Below, in pieces: positions 9,564 to 17,147 of a stretch of DNA of 64,000 nucleotides. The translations under genes and the position numbers were made by a program. Every line of letters starts with the position of its first letter. Position 1 is the first letter of the stretch. The notes below the pieces were generated by a model. That model made no database searches, was not told the origin of the DNA, and saw nothing but the letters and a program-made list of their open reading frames with translations. The stretch is from a virus, in IMG/VR virus record IMGVR_UViG_3300034102_001666, positions 1-64,000 of that record; one strand, 5' to 3'.

Positions 9564-9839
9564 ATGACCACACGAAGAAAAAGTACCCCCGACACAGAAA
9601 CAGTTCCCCCAGATAACACCGAGGAGACAACCACTGTGACAACTGCACCTGAACACCCTATCGAGGAACTAGGCGAGTCTCACCTGGAGCCTCACCAGGA
9701 AATCCCTCAGGAGGACCACCCTGAAGCAAGCTCTGAGGAGCCCCCGGTAAAAGAAGCAACGGTGGCATCACGACCACCCGCACTCGCTAAGCGACTACCG
9801 TCAAAAAACACTCCGAAGTTTTCCCTCAAGATACGGTAA
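9564..9839 (+). CDS. Small Pro/Glu/Thr-rich protein
   Basis: A 91-residue low-complexity protein: residues 10-70 are rich in Glu, Pro, Thr and Ser, and the last 20 are basic (LAKRLPSKNTPKFSLKIR). No domain is recognised, and such a composition suggests disorder. It lies between the baseplate operon and the gp5-like gene (3 nt gap). It could be a linker, chaperone or assembly factor for the spike. A GGGTAAA motif precedes it, so it is probably made late together with the spike. Confidence 0.55.
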   Translation: MTTRRKSTPDTETVPPDNTEETTTVTTAPEHPIEELGESHLEPHQEIPQEDHPEASSEEPPVKEATVASRPPALAKRLPSKNTPKFSLKIR

Positions 9840-9842
9840 ACT

Positions 9843-11039
9843 ATGGCCCAAAGCCTGAGAAACATTCCATGGATTCGACAACAGGCCGAGATGGCGAAAG
9901 CCATCGAAGCCAACGCGAGGTACGCCGGGTCACCCAGGGGAACTGTTCGTGGGACCATAATTAGTGTCGAAGACCCTGAAGACTTAGGAAGAGTCAAGGT
10001 TCTGTTCGACGCCATGAACCCTCAGGATATTCCGTCAGTCGAAGGTGCTGGAGAGTTTTCCCTACCGAGGCCAGGAGAGTCAAGCAACTTGTCACACTGG
10101 CTCGATGTTTCCCCGGCTTTCAAGGGAAAGCAGCCGAAGTCCCTCGAAGGAAAGAGAGTGAATATTTCTCTGAGCAACGGGGAGTATCACTATGCAGTTT
10201 TGCAAGACGTACTGTACGACCCCCAGAATTTAACCGACGGCTCTCAGCAAGCTCTACAGATTCCGAGCAACAGCACAATGACTCGGCTGCCGATATACGA
10301 AGCTGGCGGTCTGCCCCCGGCGTGCAAGGAGAACCACGGCTGCACTGTTGTTGAAGAAAATGGTCCAATGAACTCAGATTGGGTGTGTATTTGTCTGAAG
10401 AGAGACGGACAGTACATATGGGTAAGGCACGCAGATTTGGCGCACGGGCACGCAGGCGGAAACGATGTTACATCGCAGGTTGACTCTGCTGGAAATCGTC
10501 TCAGCCCTGGACAAATGGCTGCAACATACGACCACGTCTTTGTTACAAGTCATCAGGAAATGAAAAAAGAGGGGCGAACTGGGTACTCTACTGCCCCTGC
10601 CGGTAATCCTTGGGGGTCTGCTGCAGCGTGGGCACCGCCCCCTATGAGCACGATACAAGCGTTCAAGTTTGTGGAAGGGCCTTTGTTCAGCCAAGACACT
10701 GCCCTTAGCTTTGCACGAAATTCTGGGTTTATCGATAATATTACCGGGTCGTTCATAACCACCTACAACCCTGACATTCTTGCTGCAGTCGAGAGTGTCC
10801 CAGGGTCGAATTTTACGAAGACAGCGATTCAGCAAGCACAAAAAGTTCTAAACTTCTCAGAAGTTCTTAGAAAAGTCATAGCAGACCCCACCGACTTTGT
10901 GAAAAGTGCGGCAGAGAAGTCGTTGCCTTCCTATGTTCCTGGGGCCACCAAGTTTGTTATATCGACGCTTCAGAACCCTGCGGCAACAATAAAAACCGTT
11001 TTCTCTAAGCTACCTACCTTACCAAGCCCCTTCAAATGA
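9843..11039 (+). CDS. Baseplate hub spike, gp5-like OB-fold protein
   Basis: A 398-residue protein. Residues 36-60 (RGTIISVEDPEDLGRVKVLF) are the signature of the gp5/VgrG OB-fold, and HYAVLQDVLYDPQNL near residue 125 closes that domain. The middle has a Cys-containing segment (residues about 160-180) and a Gly/Pro-rich linker. The C-terminal 120 residues are helical and have no lysozyme or spike repeat that I can see. In the family this protein plugs the tail tube and supports the membrane-piercing tip. It overlaps the next gene by 4 nt. Confidence 0.7.
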   Translation: MAQSLRNIPWIRQQAEMAKAIEANARYAGSPRGTVRGTIISVEDPEDLGRVKVLFDAMNPQDIPSVEGAGEFSLPRPGESSNLSHWLDVSPAFKGKQPKSLEGKRVNISLSNGEYHYAVLQDVLYDPQNLTDGSQQALQIPSNSTMTRLPIYEAGGLPPACKENHGCTVVEENGPMNSDWVCICLKRDGQYIWVRHADLAHGHAGGNDVTSQVDSAGNRLSPGQMAATYDHVFVTSHQEMKKEGRTGYSTAPAGNPWGSAAAWAPPPMSTIQAFKFVEGPLFSQDTALSFARNSGFIDNITGSFITTYNPDILAAVESVPGSNFTKTAIQQAQKVLNFSEVLRKVIADPTDFVKSAAEKSLPSYVPGATKFVISTLQNPAATIKTVFSKLPTLPSPFK

Positions 11040-11407
11040 CTTTCACCGAGGATTACGACCCAGGCTTTGTCAACTCTCCAGGGTTCGGCCAGAGTGCTAC
11101 AAACCCATTGGCACCAGTGTTCTACAAATCTCTCGGAGTAGTTGAGAACCTCTGTGTATATGACTCAATTTACGCGGCCAACTCTGTAAGTGCCCACGTT
11201 TCTTTCTCCATCGGGAAGAGCTTCCTGAGTCAGGAAAGATTCTTTGTTGCGGTACCCACAACTTTTCTTGAGCCGGTGACTTGCGAGCAGGACCTGAGAG
11301 TCGAGGCGATAACCAACACGGATCGGCTCATTGTGGACGGAAAAGAGTACCGAGACCGGGTTATTGTCGCTAGGAACGGAACTTTCCACGCACTGGTGAG
11401 AGTCTAA
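11036..11407 (+). CDS. Baseplate-region protein, unknown
   Basis: A 123-residue protein that I do not recognise. The N-terminal 25 residues are flexible (DPGFVNSPGFGQSATNPLAP); the rest alternates beta strands (HVSFSIGKSFLSQERFFVAV, RLIVDGKEYRDRVIVAR). It overlaps its neighbours by 4 nt and 1 nt, so it is translated with the spike gene and the next ORF. A minor baseplate or spike-tip role is inferred only from this coupling. Confidence 0.55.
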   Translation: MTFTEDYDPGFVNSPGFGQSATNPLAPVFYKSLGVVENLCVYDSIYAANSVSAHVSFSIGKSFLSQERFFVAVPTTFLEPVTCEQDLRVEAITNTDRLIVDGKEYRDRVIVARNGTFHALVRV

Positions 11408-11817
11408 TGGCAGTACGTCGCCCATCGGTCTATCGCCAAGGGGAATTTATCTTTCAGGACTTCTTGTACTTTCAGGACGGGGCAAGTGAGCTGCGGTATG
11501 TCCTAGGAAAGTATGATGGGGAGCCCTACGAGTCCGTTGCTCAAACTTTCGATTACCCCACACCAGGTTTAAGGGGAGGGAGCATAGTATCCCGAGTAGA
11601 CTACACAGTGAGCGGTAAGTTGCTCACGATAGACAATTGGGAAGTCAACTGGAGAGACGAGTGGCCCCTTCGACTGGCCTTTCAATTCCTTATAAATTGT
11701 CTCTACTCCCCCGCCCAAGGGTACTCGGTGCGAGCTCACAAGGATATCTACTCGTTTTGGGTGTCCGAGAATCTCTCTCCCGTGTCAAACGACCCGGATG
11801 ACTTCCTGCTGCGTTGA
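11407..11817 (+). CDS. Baseplate-region protein, unknown fold
   Basis: A 136-residue protein. The centre (LLTIDNWEVNWRDEWPLRLAF) is Trp-rich, and the end (HKDIYSFWVSENLSPVS) faintly resembles the last strand of GNAT acetyltransferases, where an aromatic pair precedes a Gly-Phe. The acetyl-CoA binding signature is not visible, so an enzyme role is not claimed. Its start codon overlaps the previous stop, and it is the last gene of the spike operon. Structural protein is the simplest reading. Confidence 0.5.
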   Translation: MAVRRPSVYRQGEFIFQDFLYFQDGASELRYVLGKYDGEPYESVAQTFDYPTPGLRGGSIVSRVDYTVSGKLLTIDNWEVNWRDEWPLRLAFQFLINCLYSPAQGYSVRAHKDIYSFWVSENLSPVSNDPDDFLLR

Positions 11818-11839
11818 CTACCTAGACCAGGTCCGCAAA

Positions 11840-11848
11840 GGGTAAAAT
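11840..11848 (+). promoter_or_regulatory. GGGTAAA late-promoter candidate
   Basis: GGGTAAAAT 50 nt before the preferred ATG at 11897 (14 nt before an alternative GTG at 11861). Confidence 0.5.
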
Positions 11849-11896
11849 AAAAAGATAAGGGTGAAAACACTCCCTGAAATTTTCACAACATCAGAC

Positions 11897-12066
11897 ATGA
11901 ACAAACTCGACCACTGTTACCTCGAAGCCCTCTCAGAAGCACTGAAAGGTAACTTAGGCGAAGCTTTAGAACTCCGCAATGAAGCGGATGCGTTAGCATC
12001 CGAAGGTTTGTCCTTCTCTGAAAATTACGGGAACAAATACCCATTCATTGAAGAAGCTGTGAACAC
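11897..12066 (+). repeat. 170-bp near-identical repeat, copy 1 (with 19827-19996)
   Basis: Differs from 19827-19996 at about six positions by eye. Both copies start at the ATG and cover the shared N-terminal module; the genes diverge after it. Confidence 0.9.
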
Positions 12067-12508
12067 TTTACTTGATTCGTACGAATTCACTCGCTGCGTG
12101 AAACCGTCCGGTGAAGCGTACGGAACAGCGGGGCAGTGCAGAAAAGGATCTGAAGAAGCTAAACCGGTAAAGGCGACTTCTCCCGCCAGGCGAACCAAGG
12201 TAGAAAGAGACATGGCTGCCCAAGCCACTCTCAAAAGACTCGCAGCCAAAGGTCCGGATACTTCCGTAAGAAAGCAGGGTGACAGGGTAGTGGTCAGTAA
12301 GGGGTCTGAGTTCAAGGCTGTTCTACACCCCGAGCACCACACTGCCCTTGGAAAGTTAAAGGAGGGGGAAAGGTTCAAATTTAAGGACGAAAGTGGCACC
12401 CATTGGTCGGCGACACGGTCCGGAAATAGTATACGCTTAGATGGGGGAGATACAAGGCATGGAAGCAAACCTTACATAATGTCAATAGGTAGGGACAAAC
12501 TGATGTGA
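11897..12508 (+). CDS. Tag-and-payload protein A (duplicated N-module)
   Basis: 203 residues from the ATG at 11897, chosen because the paralog at 19827 starts at the same codon; a GTG at 11861 would add 12 residues. Residues 1-60 form an acidic helical module (MNKLDHCYLEALSEALKG onward) almost identical to that at 19827. Then comes a two-Cys motif (FTRCVKPSGEAYGTAGQCRKG). The C-terminal 110 residues (DRVVVSKGSEFKAVLHPEHH, then FKFKDESGTHWSAT) form an unrelated small beta domain. Shared head plus different tail suggests a common targeting or packaging module with exchangeable cargo. No function is known to me. Confidence 0.65.
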   Translation: MNKLDHCYLEALSEALKGNLGEALELRNEADALASEGLSFSENYGNKYPFIEEAVNTLLDSYEFTRCVKPSGEAYGTAGQCRKGSEEAKPVKATSPARRTKVERDMAAQATLKRLAAKGPDTSVRKQGDRVVVSKGSEFKAVLHPEHHTALGKLKEGERFKFKDESGTHWSATRSGNSIRLDGGDTRHGSKPYIMSIGRDKLM

Positions 12509-12546
12509 GGTAGCTTTCGTGGGGCTTCGACTTCCCTTAGACAGCA

Positions 12547-12556
12547 GGGTAAAACC
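12547..12556 (+). promoter_or_regulatory. GGGTAAA late-promoter candidate
   Basis: GGGTAAAACC 23 nt before the ATG at 12577. Confidence 0.58.
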
Positions 12557-12576
12557 TTGTACAAGGGAAGAGCCGA

Positions 12577-13656
12577 ATGTCAGTTCCGCAGATAAAGGAG
12601 GCCATACTCTCAGCACCGAGTACGGTTGTCCTGTACTTCGATAGCCCACTTGACACTCGGGTCAGTGTTCCCATAAGTTCCTTCACTGTGAACTACGGCC
12701 AGTACGGAGTAGAGACATTCGTGTACTCCTCGGACACAATGGTGTCCCTTGGCCTAGACAGCTGTTTGTCTGCTTGGGACGAGGTGTTTGTTTCCTATGA
12801 GCCCCCCGTCGCCTTAGCGTCCTGCATGAGGGGGCCAGTTCCCTCCACAGCTAGTGATGTTGAAAAGAAAAGAAACGCAGTACGAGGCTTTTACCGAGTT
12901 TCGGTCCGAAACACGCTCACACCGAGCGAACAAACGGAAAGCTCTCGCAAGGGTTCCAACCTTGGGCAGACTATTGGCGGTTACGGCTATCCGCATCAAG
13001 ATCGCTCAGGTGTTTTAACGCCAAACAGGTCCGACCCGCGTAGCGCGTCTCCCGACGATTTCATTATCGCTTACGGACTCAAGGAAGCCGTACAACTTAC
13101 AAACATTGACGACGCGAGTGCAAACTCGGTGAATGTTGCCAAGATGCGAATGGCAATCGAGGATGCAAACGCTCTCATAGACTCATACATTGAGCAGTCA
13201 GGGAAAGCGGGAAAGGTCCTAATTACGAGCAACCGCCGCCGAACGGCACTGATTATAGCCCGATACTACCTAGATAATGTCCGGCGAAGAGAAGATGTTT
13301 TCAAGGATTACACCGAAGCACTAAAACAACTCGACGCTGAACGAGAAATGACTTCGGTTCGTGCGGGCCACGGTGACTCAGCTATAGATACGAAAGCTGG
13401 GATCATGCGTTCTTGGCGCGTCCCCCAACGGTACAACGGAGTTTCAGGTAAAGGTTTCGGCGGATGGAACACGGACATGGCGGGAGACCAGGCTCCGGAC
13501 TTTCGTGCTGGTTTCGGGGCAACGGGGCAAAACAACTCTGAAACTAACTGGATCTCAGCACGAAACTACGAAGACTTAGGTGGGACTCCACAAATTACAG
13601 AGCCGAACGACGCAGGCGGCTATCGCGTTAACGGCTCTGATACGATCTACCCTTAA
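12577..13656 (+). CDS. Head-tail connector, DUF1320/Mu gp36-like domain
   Basis: A 359-residue protein. Residues about 188-260 (VAKMRMAIEDANALIDSYIEQ, then TALIIARYYLDNVRRREDVFKDYTEALKQL) match the helical pattern of the DUF1320/Mu gp36 family, which forms the connector ring below the portal. The N-terminal 130 residues are a separate beta domain, and the last 90 are Gly-rich and probably extended. It is directly followed by a gp37-like gene, the same pairing as in Mu, which strengthens the call. A GGGTAAA motif precedes it. Confidence 0.62.
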   Translation: MSVPQIKEAILSAPSTVVLYFDSPLDTRVSVPISSFTVNYGQYGVETFVYSSDTMVSLGLDSCLSAWDEVFVSYEPPVALASCMRGPVPSTASDVEKKRNAVRGFYRVSVRNTLTPSEQTESSRKGSNLGQTIGGYGYPHQDRSGVLTPNRSDPRSASPDDFIIAYGLKEAVQLTNIDDASANSVNVAKMRMAIEDANALIDSYIEQSGKAGKVLITSNRRRTALIIARYYLDNVRRREDVFKDYTEALKQLDAEREMTSVRAGHGDSAIDTKAGIMRSWRVPQRYNGVSGKGFGGWNTDMAGDQAPDFRAGFGATGQNNSETNWISARNYEDLGGTPQITEPNDAGGYRVNGSDTIYP

Positions 13657-13668
13657 GTCCTAACCTAA

Positions 13669-14892
13669 ATGGAACTGAATACAATAACTAAAATAGAGCA
13701 ATTCCTCTGCGACTCTCTTATTGCCTCCCCCCTCATACCAATTGGGGTTAATGTATTGCGTTTGGCTGACGCGGTTGAGAATGAGGGCGTTGTAACTCAG
13801 ACGAACAACATTGTTGTGCGCTACGAAAGCTCAACAAGCAATGTTAAAAACCGAGTGCCTTTCATATACGAAGACACTCTCAATTTCGAGCTTAACTTTT
13901 CGTGCCAAAACTACCTGACGAGTTCCGGACACGACTTTGCCACGCAACTCCTCATGGGCGCAAAAATCACACTGTCGGGGAGTGCCCCTTCGGGTGCTTA
14001 CGTGCAAGTTTTGGAACCTTTTCGATGCTCTACGTCCCAGTTCACAGGCTTAAGCCCGGAGTCCCAGTACACCTACACTCAAAACTGGTCCGTAACTATC
14101 GAGGAAACCCTGCCGTATATCGCACTCGACCCCTGTGTTCAACGTGGTGATTGCCGCCAAATTTTTCCCACTCTAAATGTCCTAACTTCTTTGCCTTTGG
14201 CTGGTGTCCTCGATGAAGCAACGGGGAGTGTGTATGTGCCGTGGTACCCTGAAACGAATCCCCTGGATGCTGCGTTCACAGACGCACTCGGAGTGCAGTG
14301 GAGCGAAGAACTTACGCAGTCAGGAGATTGGGTCTATGTTCGCAGCCCTAGTGAAGTATTCCTCGAAGATCCTTTAAATCAGCCGATCTACTTGCTAAGT
14401 AATAAGAATTTCACGGCGGACGGTCGCTTGGTTGTAACAATTTGGAACGCCACAACAAAGCAGCCCATAAAGGAAGTTTTCTACGTTAACTCCGGGAAAA
14501 AGCTTGCTCGTTACGCTGTGGATCTTTGGAGGAACACGGTTTCCGGTGCGACTAAGGGGGGGATAGACCCTCTAAGTGTGAAAGATGCGTCTTGGTCTTC
14601 GGGACTCACTTTCGGGGAGTTCGCAGTTGTAAGGGGGGCGAATCAAACCTTGTACTCGGATCCTCTGGACCCGAATGGCAAGTTGCAAACTTTGATGGGC
14701 GGAGCACTCGTCGGTGTGAAGCCAGACACGTTTATTCAAACACCGCAGGGACGGTTCTACTTTGTAGCCCAGTCTCCGCAGGGTAAAGGTTGGTTGATAC
14801 AAGATTCCTTCGAGCTTGCGTCGATTAATTCCTTGTGGAAGCTCGGCTGTATTCCTTGCGAAGGCGGACCAAATCCTCCGAGTCTCTGTTAA
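13669..14892 (+). CDS. Neck/tail completion protein, possibly Mu gp37-like
   Basis: A 407-residue protein. The first 160 residues (IEQFLCDSLIA, NNIVVRYESSTS, then a strand-rich section ending WSVTIEETLPYI) resemble the gp37/DUF1834 family of tail-terminator-type proteins. The next 240 residues are a beta-rich extension with no recognised domain (YLLSNKNFTADGRLVVTIWNA). It lies 12 nt behind the DUF1320-like gene and 2 nt before a small Cys protein. The family call is tentative; the neck location is supported by gene order just before the terminase genes. Confidence 0.5.
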   Translation: MELNTITKIEQFLCDSLIASPLIPIGVNVLRLADAVENEGVVTQTNNIVVRYESSTSNVKNRVPFIYEDTLNFELNFSCQNYLTSSGHDFATQLLMGAKITLSGSAPSGAYVQVLEPFRCSTSQFTGLSPESQYTYTQNWSVTIEETLPYIALDPCVQRGDCRQIFPTLNVLTSLPLAGVLDEATGSVYVPWYPETNPLDAAFTDALGVQWSEELTQSGDWVYVRSPSEVFLEDPLNQPIYLLSNKNFTADGRLVVTIWNATTKQPIKEVFYVNSGKKLARYAVDLWRNTVSGATKGGIDPLSVKDASWSSGLTFGEFAVVRGANQTLYSDPLDPNGKLQTLMGGALVGVKPDTFIQTPQGRFYFVAQSPQGKGWLIQDSFELASINSLWKLGCIPCEGGPNPPSLC

Positions 14893-14894
14893 GT

Positions 14895-15047
14895 ATGGAA
14901 ACTCCCGCACAGCTCTGGGCACAGTATGACGTTGCCGTTAAGTCCAACAATACAGCCTTGGCACAGGCGATCCTTAAACAATTGCAAAACTTCAAGAGTT
15001 ACCCAACTTCAAATACAGGGTGCTCACGATGCAGAAAAACACTATGA
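14895..15047 (+). CDS. Small CxxC protein before the terminase genes
   Basis: A 50-residue ORF starting at ATG 14895. The first 32 residues form an amphipathic helix pair (AQLWAQYDVAVKSNNTALAQ), and the end has GCSRCRKTL, a CxxC pair. It overlaps the following terminase small subunit candidate. Proteins of this type with a terminal GC-x-x-C motif are often found beside terminase genes in cyanophages as I recall them, but I know no assigned role. Confidence 0.55.
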   Translation: METPAQLWAQYDVAVKSNNTALAQAILKQLQNFKSYPTSNTGCSRCRKTL

Positions 15048-15319
15048 CAACAAATTCGAACGACAAAATTCTGAGGCAGAAAGAGACCCTTGCCGCAGCA
15101 GCATTGCAGGTTGCTGAAGACGCTCTTGAGCTGCTTCAAGACCACTTGGAGGATTGTAGTACTCGGGATCTTGTGACCGTGTTCAACTCGGCTGTGAAAG
15201 CACACCGCGAGATTGTGTCGGATATTGTGAGTCTGACCGATTCGGAGAGCAAACAGGAGCAGATCCTGGCGAAAGAATATAACGGGACACTTACGAAATT
15301 GCTGAAAAATCTTGAGTGA
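15029..15319 (+). CDS. Terminase small subunit candidate
   Basis: 96 residues from ATG 15029, preceded by CAGGG eight bases upstream; GTG 15020 and ATG 15044 are alternatives. The protein is all-helical (KETLAAAALQVAEDALELLQ, LVTVFNSAVKAHREIVSDIV), as expected for the oligomerising part of small terminases, but no DNA-binding helix-turn-helix is obvious. The call rests on size, helical content and position 31 nt before the large subunit. A regulator of packaging is the alternative. Confidence 0.5.
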   Translation: MQKNTMTTNSNDKILRQKETLAAAALQVAEDALELLQDHLEDCSTRDLVTVFNSAVKAHREIVSDIVSLTDSESKQEQILAKEYNGTLTKLLKNLE

Positions 15320-15350
15320 GAGCACCTTTAACAGAATATAACGGTGTAAC

Positions 15351-17114
15351 ATGAACTTTCGCCCCCCGTCTATAACACACGCTTCTCAGCTAGAGGAAAA
15401 ATCCCGGTGGAGAAAATATACGAAGGGTATTCGAGAGCTTGAACTTCTTGAAGCACCTCGATCTGTAATTCAGGAGTTCAGGTTTAAGGCTGCCCGAGAT
15501 TGTTTCCTGGCCTTTTGTGACATCATGAAAAATGGGGACTTAAACGTTTCCCCCTTTCACGAGATCATTGCAAGTGCCTTTGAGGATCTTTACGAACGTC
15601 GATACAATCGGCTTATTATTTCGTGCCCCCCGCGTTCAGGAAAGTCTATGCTTTCCACAATGTTCCTGGCGTGGTTGCTCGGAAAAGACGAAAGAACCCA
15701 ACACATCTTGGCTTCCTACGGGGCTTCTTTATCTCAAAAGTTTCACAGAGAAGCTGTCGTAATGATGAAGACTCCCTCGTTTAGGAAGGTCTTTCCTGAG
15801 TTTTCAGGATTTAACCGTGACTCGAAATATGATTTAGTGGGTGGTGGTTATGTACTTGCGACATCCGTTGGAGGTATTCTCACTGGGTTCACGTCTGGAA
15901 CCATAGACATGGAATCCACGGGTATTGGTGCAGCACTAATTGACGACCCATTGAAATCTTCTGACTCTAAAGCAGCGCTGGAAAATTTAGAAAGTTGGTG
16001 GGCAGAGCAAATGTCCACACGAAGAACAAACCACTACGCTCAAGTTATTATAGCAACCCGTTTTCATGAAAAAGACCTTCACGGGGTCTTGATGGATGGA
16101 GATGGTTTATACGACCCGGAAGATAATCCTTTTGGATGGAGGTGGATAAACATAGCAGGGCTCTGTGAAGACCCTGATAATGATCCGCTGGGAAGAGAGA
16201 TGGGAGAAAGCCACTGGCCCGACAACCCCGCTTTCTCTGTTCCGATGCTTGAGTCCCAGAAAAAGATAATGGGTAGCTTTAAGTTCGCAGCACTTTACCA
16301 AGGGGTTCCTGTATCGGCTGAGGGACAGATTGTAAAGAATAGCTGGGTCAAGGTAATTGAGGAGGAAGACTGCCCTCCCCTGGACGTTGTATGGTTTGGA
16401 GTTGACTGCGCTTTCTCCGAGCGAGAGAAAGCAGATGAAAGTGCAATCTGCGTCGCGGGCATAAACACTCGTAATCCAGATACTGTTTACATTCGTGAGA
16501 TTGTTAAGGGTAAGTGGGGCTTTCCTGACTTGATTGACTCGGTAAAGCAACATTACGCCTTATACAACGCAAAGGTATTATGCATTGAGAAAGCCGCATC
16601 GGGGCACTCTCTCATTCAAATGCTGAAGCGAGAGGCTAAGATACCTATCGAGGAAATGAGGCCGCTGAAGTCAAAGACGACACGTCTTCAGGCAGTCTGC
16701 CCTTTACTCGAAAACCATCGCGTTATACTGGTTCGAGGACTATGGACTGACGCGTTCGTAAAGGAACTAACTTCTTTCCCGTATGTTAGCCACGACGATA
16801 GTACTGACGCCATGGTATGGGCGCTGACTTACTACTCGCTCAAAATTGACTCTGTGGATCGGGGTATACAAGACTCGATCATTCAGAGTCGAAAATGGGC
16901 TGGTGACCTACGCAGACCGATGTTCAGAGACGGTCAATCCTACGGTGGGCTTTTCGAAGAGCGAATTGTATCGGTCGGGGGCCGAAGAGTCCCCCGCAGT
17001 ACGGGCTTAAACGACCCTGACCCCCAGTCTGCCGAGACACTTGATAGGGGCATTTTCCGGGGTGGCCGCAGCCGAGGTCTTCGGAGCGGATCCGGCTACG
17101 ACCTTTTTAATTAG
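15351..17114 (+). CDS. Terminase large subunit (TerL-1)
   Basis: A 587-residue packaging motor protein. Walker A is PPRSGKS at residues 93-99 and Walker B is AALIDDP at 195-200, with an ATPase coupling segment (IIATRFHEKDL) at about 233-243. The nuclease domain starts at VDCAFSE (Asp352), followed by CIEKAASG and HDDSTDAMVWALTYY, which supply the expected three acidic metal-binding positions. It cuts concatemeric DNA and pumps it into the prohead. The N-terminal stretch ITHASQLEEKSRWRKY recurs in the next gene, which is a diverged copy. Confidence 0.92.
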   Translation: MNFRPPSITHASQLEEKSRWRKYTKGIRELELLEAPRSVIQEFRFKAARDCFLAFCDIMKNGDLNVSPFHEIIASAFEDLYERRYNRLIISCPPRSGKSMLSTMFLAWLLGKDERTQHILASYGASLSQKFHREAVVMMKTPSFRKVFPEFSGFNRDSKYDLVGGGYVLATSVGGILTGFTSGTIDMESTGIGAALIDDPLKSSDSKAALENLESWWAEQMSTRRTNHYAQVIIATRFHEKDLHGVLMDGDGLYDPEDNPFGWRWINIAGLCEDPDNDPLGREMGESHWPDNPAFSVPMLESQKKIMGSFKFAALYQGVPVSAEGQIVKNSWVKVIEEEDCPPLDVVWFGVDCAFSEREKADESAICVAGINTRNPDTVYIREIVKGKWGFPDLIDSVKQHYALYNAKVLCIEKAASGHSLIQMLKREAKIPIEEMRPLKSKTTRLQAVCPLLENHRVILVRGLWTDAFVKELTSFPYVSHDDSTDAMVWALTYYSLKIDSVDRGIQDSIIQSRKWAGDLRRPMFRDGQSYGGLFEERIVSVGGRRVPRSTGLNDPDPQSAETLDRGIFRGGRSRGLRSGSGYDLFN

Positions 17115-17147
17115 CTCAATCCAAGACAACACAAACACAACCACAAG

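Noticed and set aside
10374-10841. Minus-strand 155-residue frame
   Set aside because: Shadow of the gp5-like gene; Cys/Arg-rich composition typical of antisense frames.
11407-11817. GNAT acetyltransferase call
   Set aside because: Only the last strand resembles the family; the acetyl-CoA loop is not visible.
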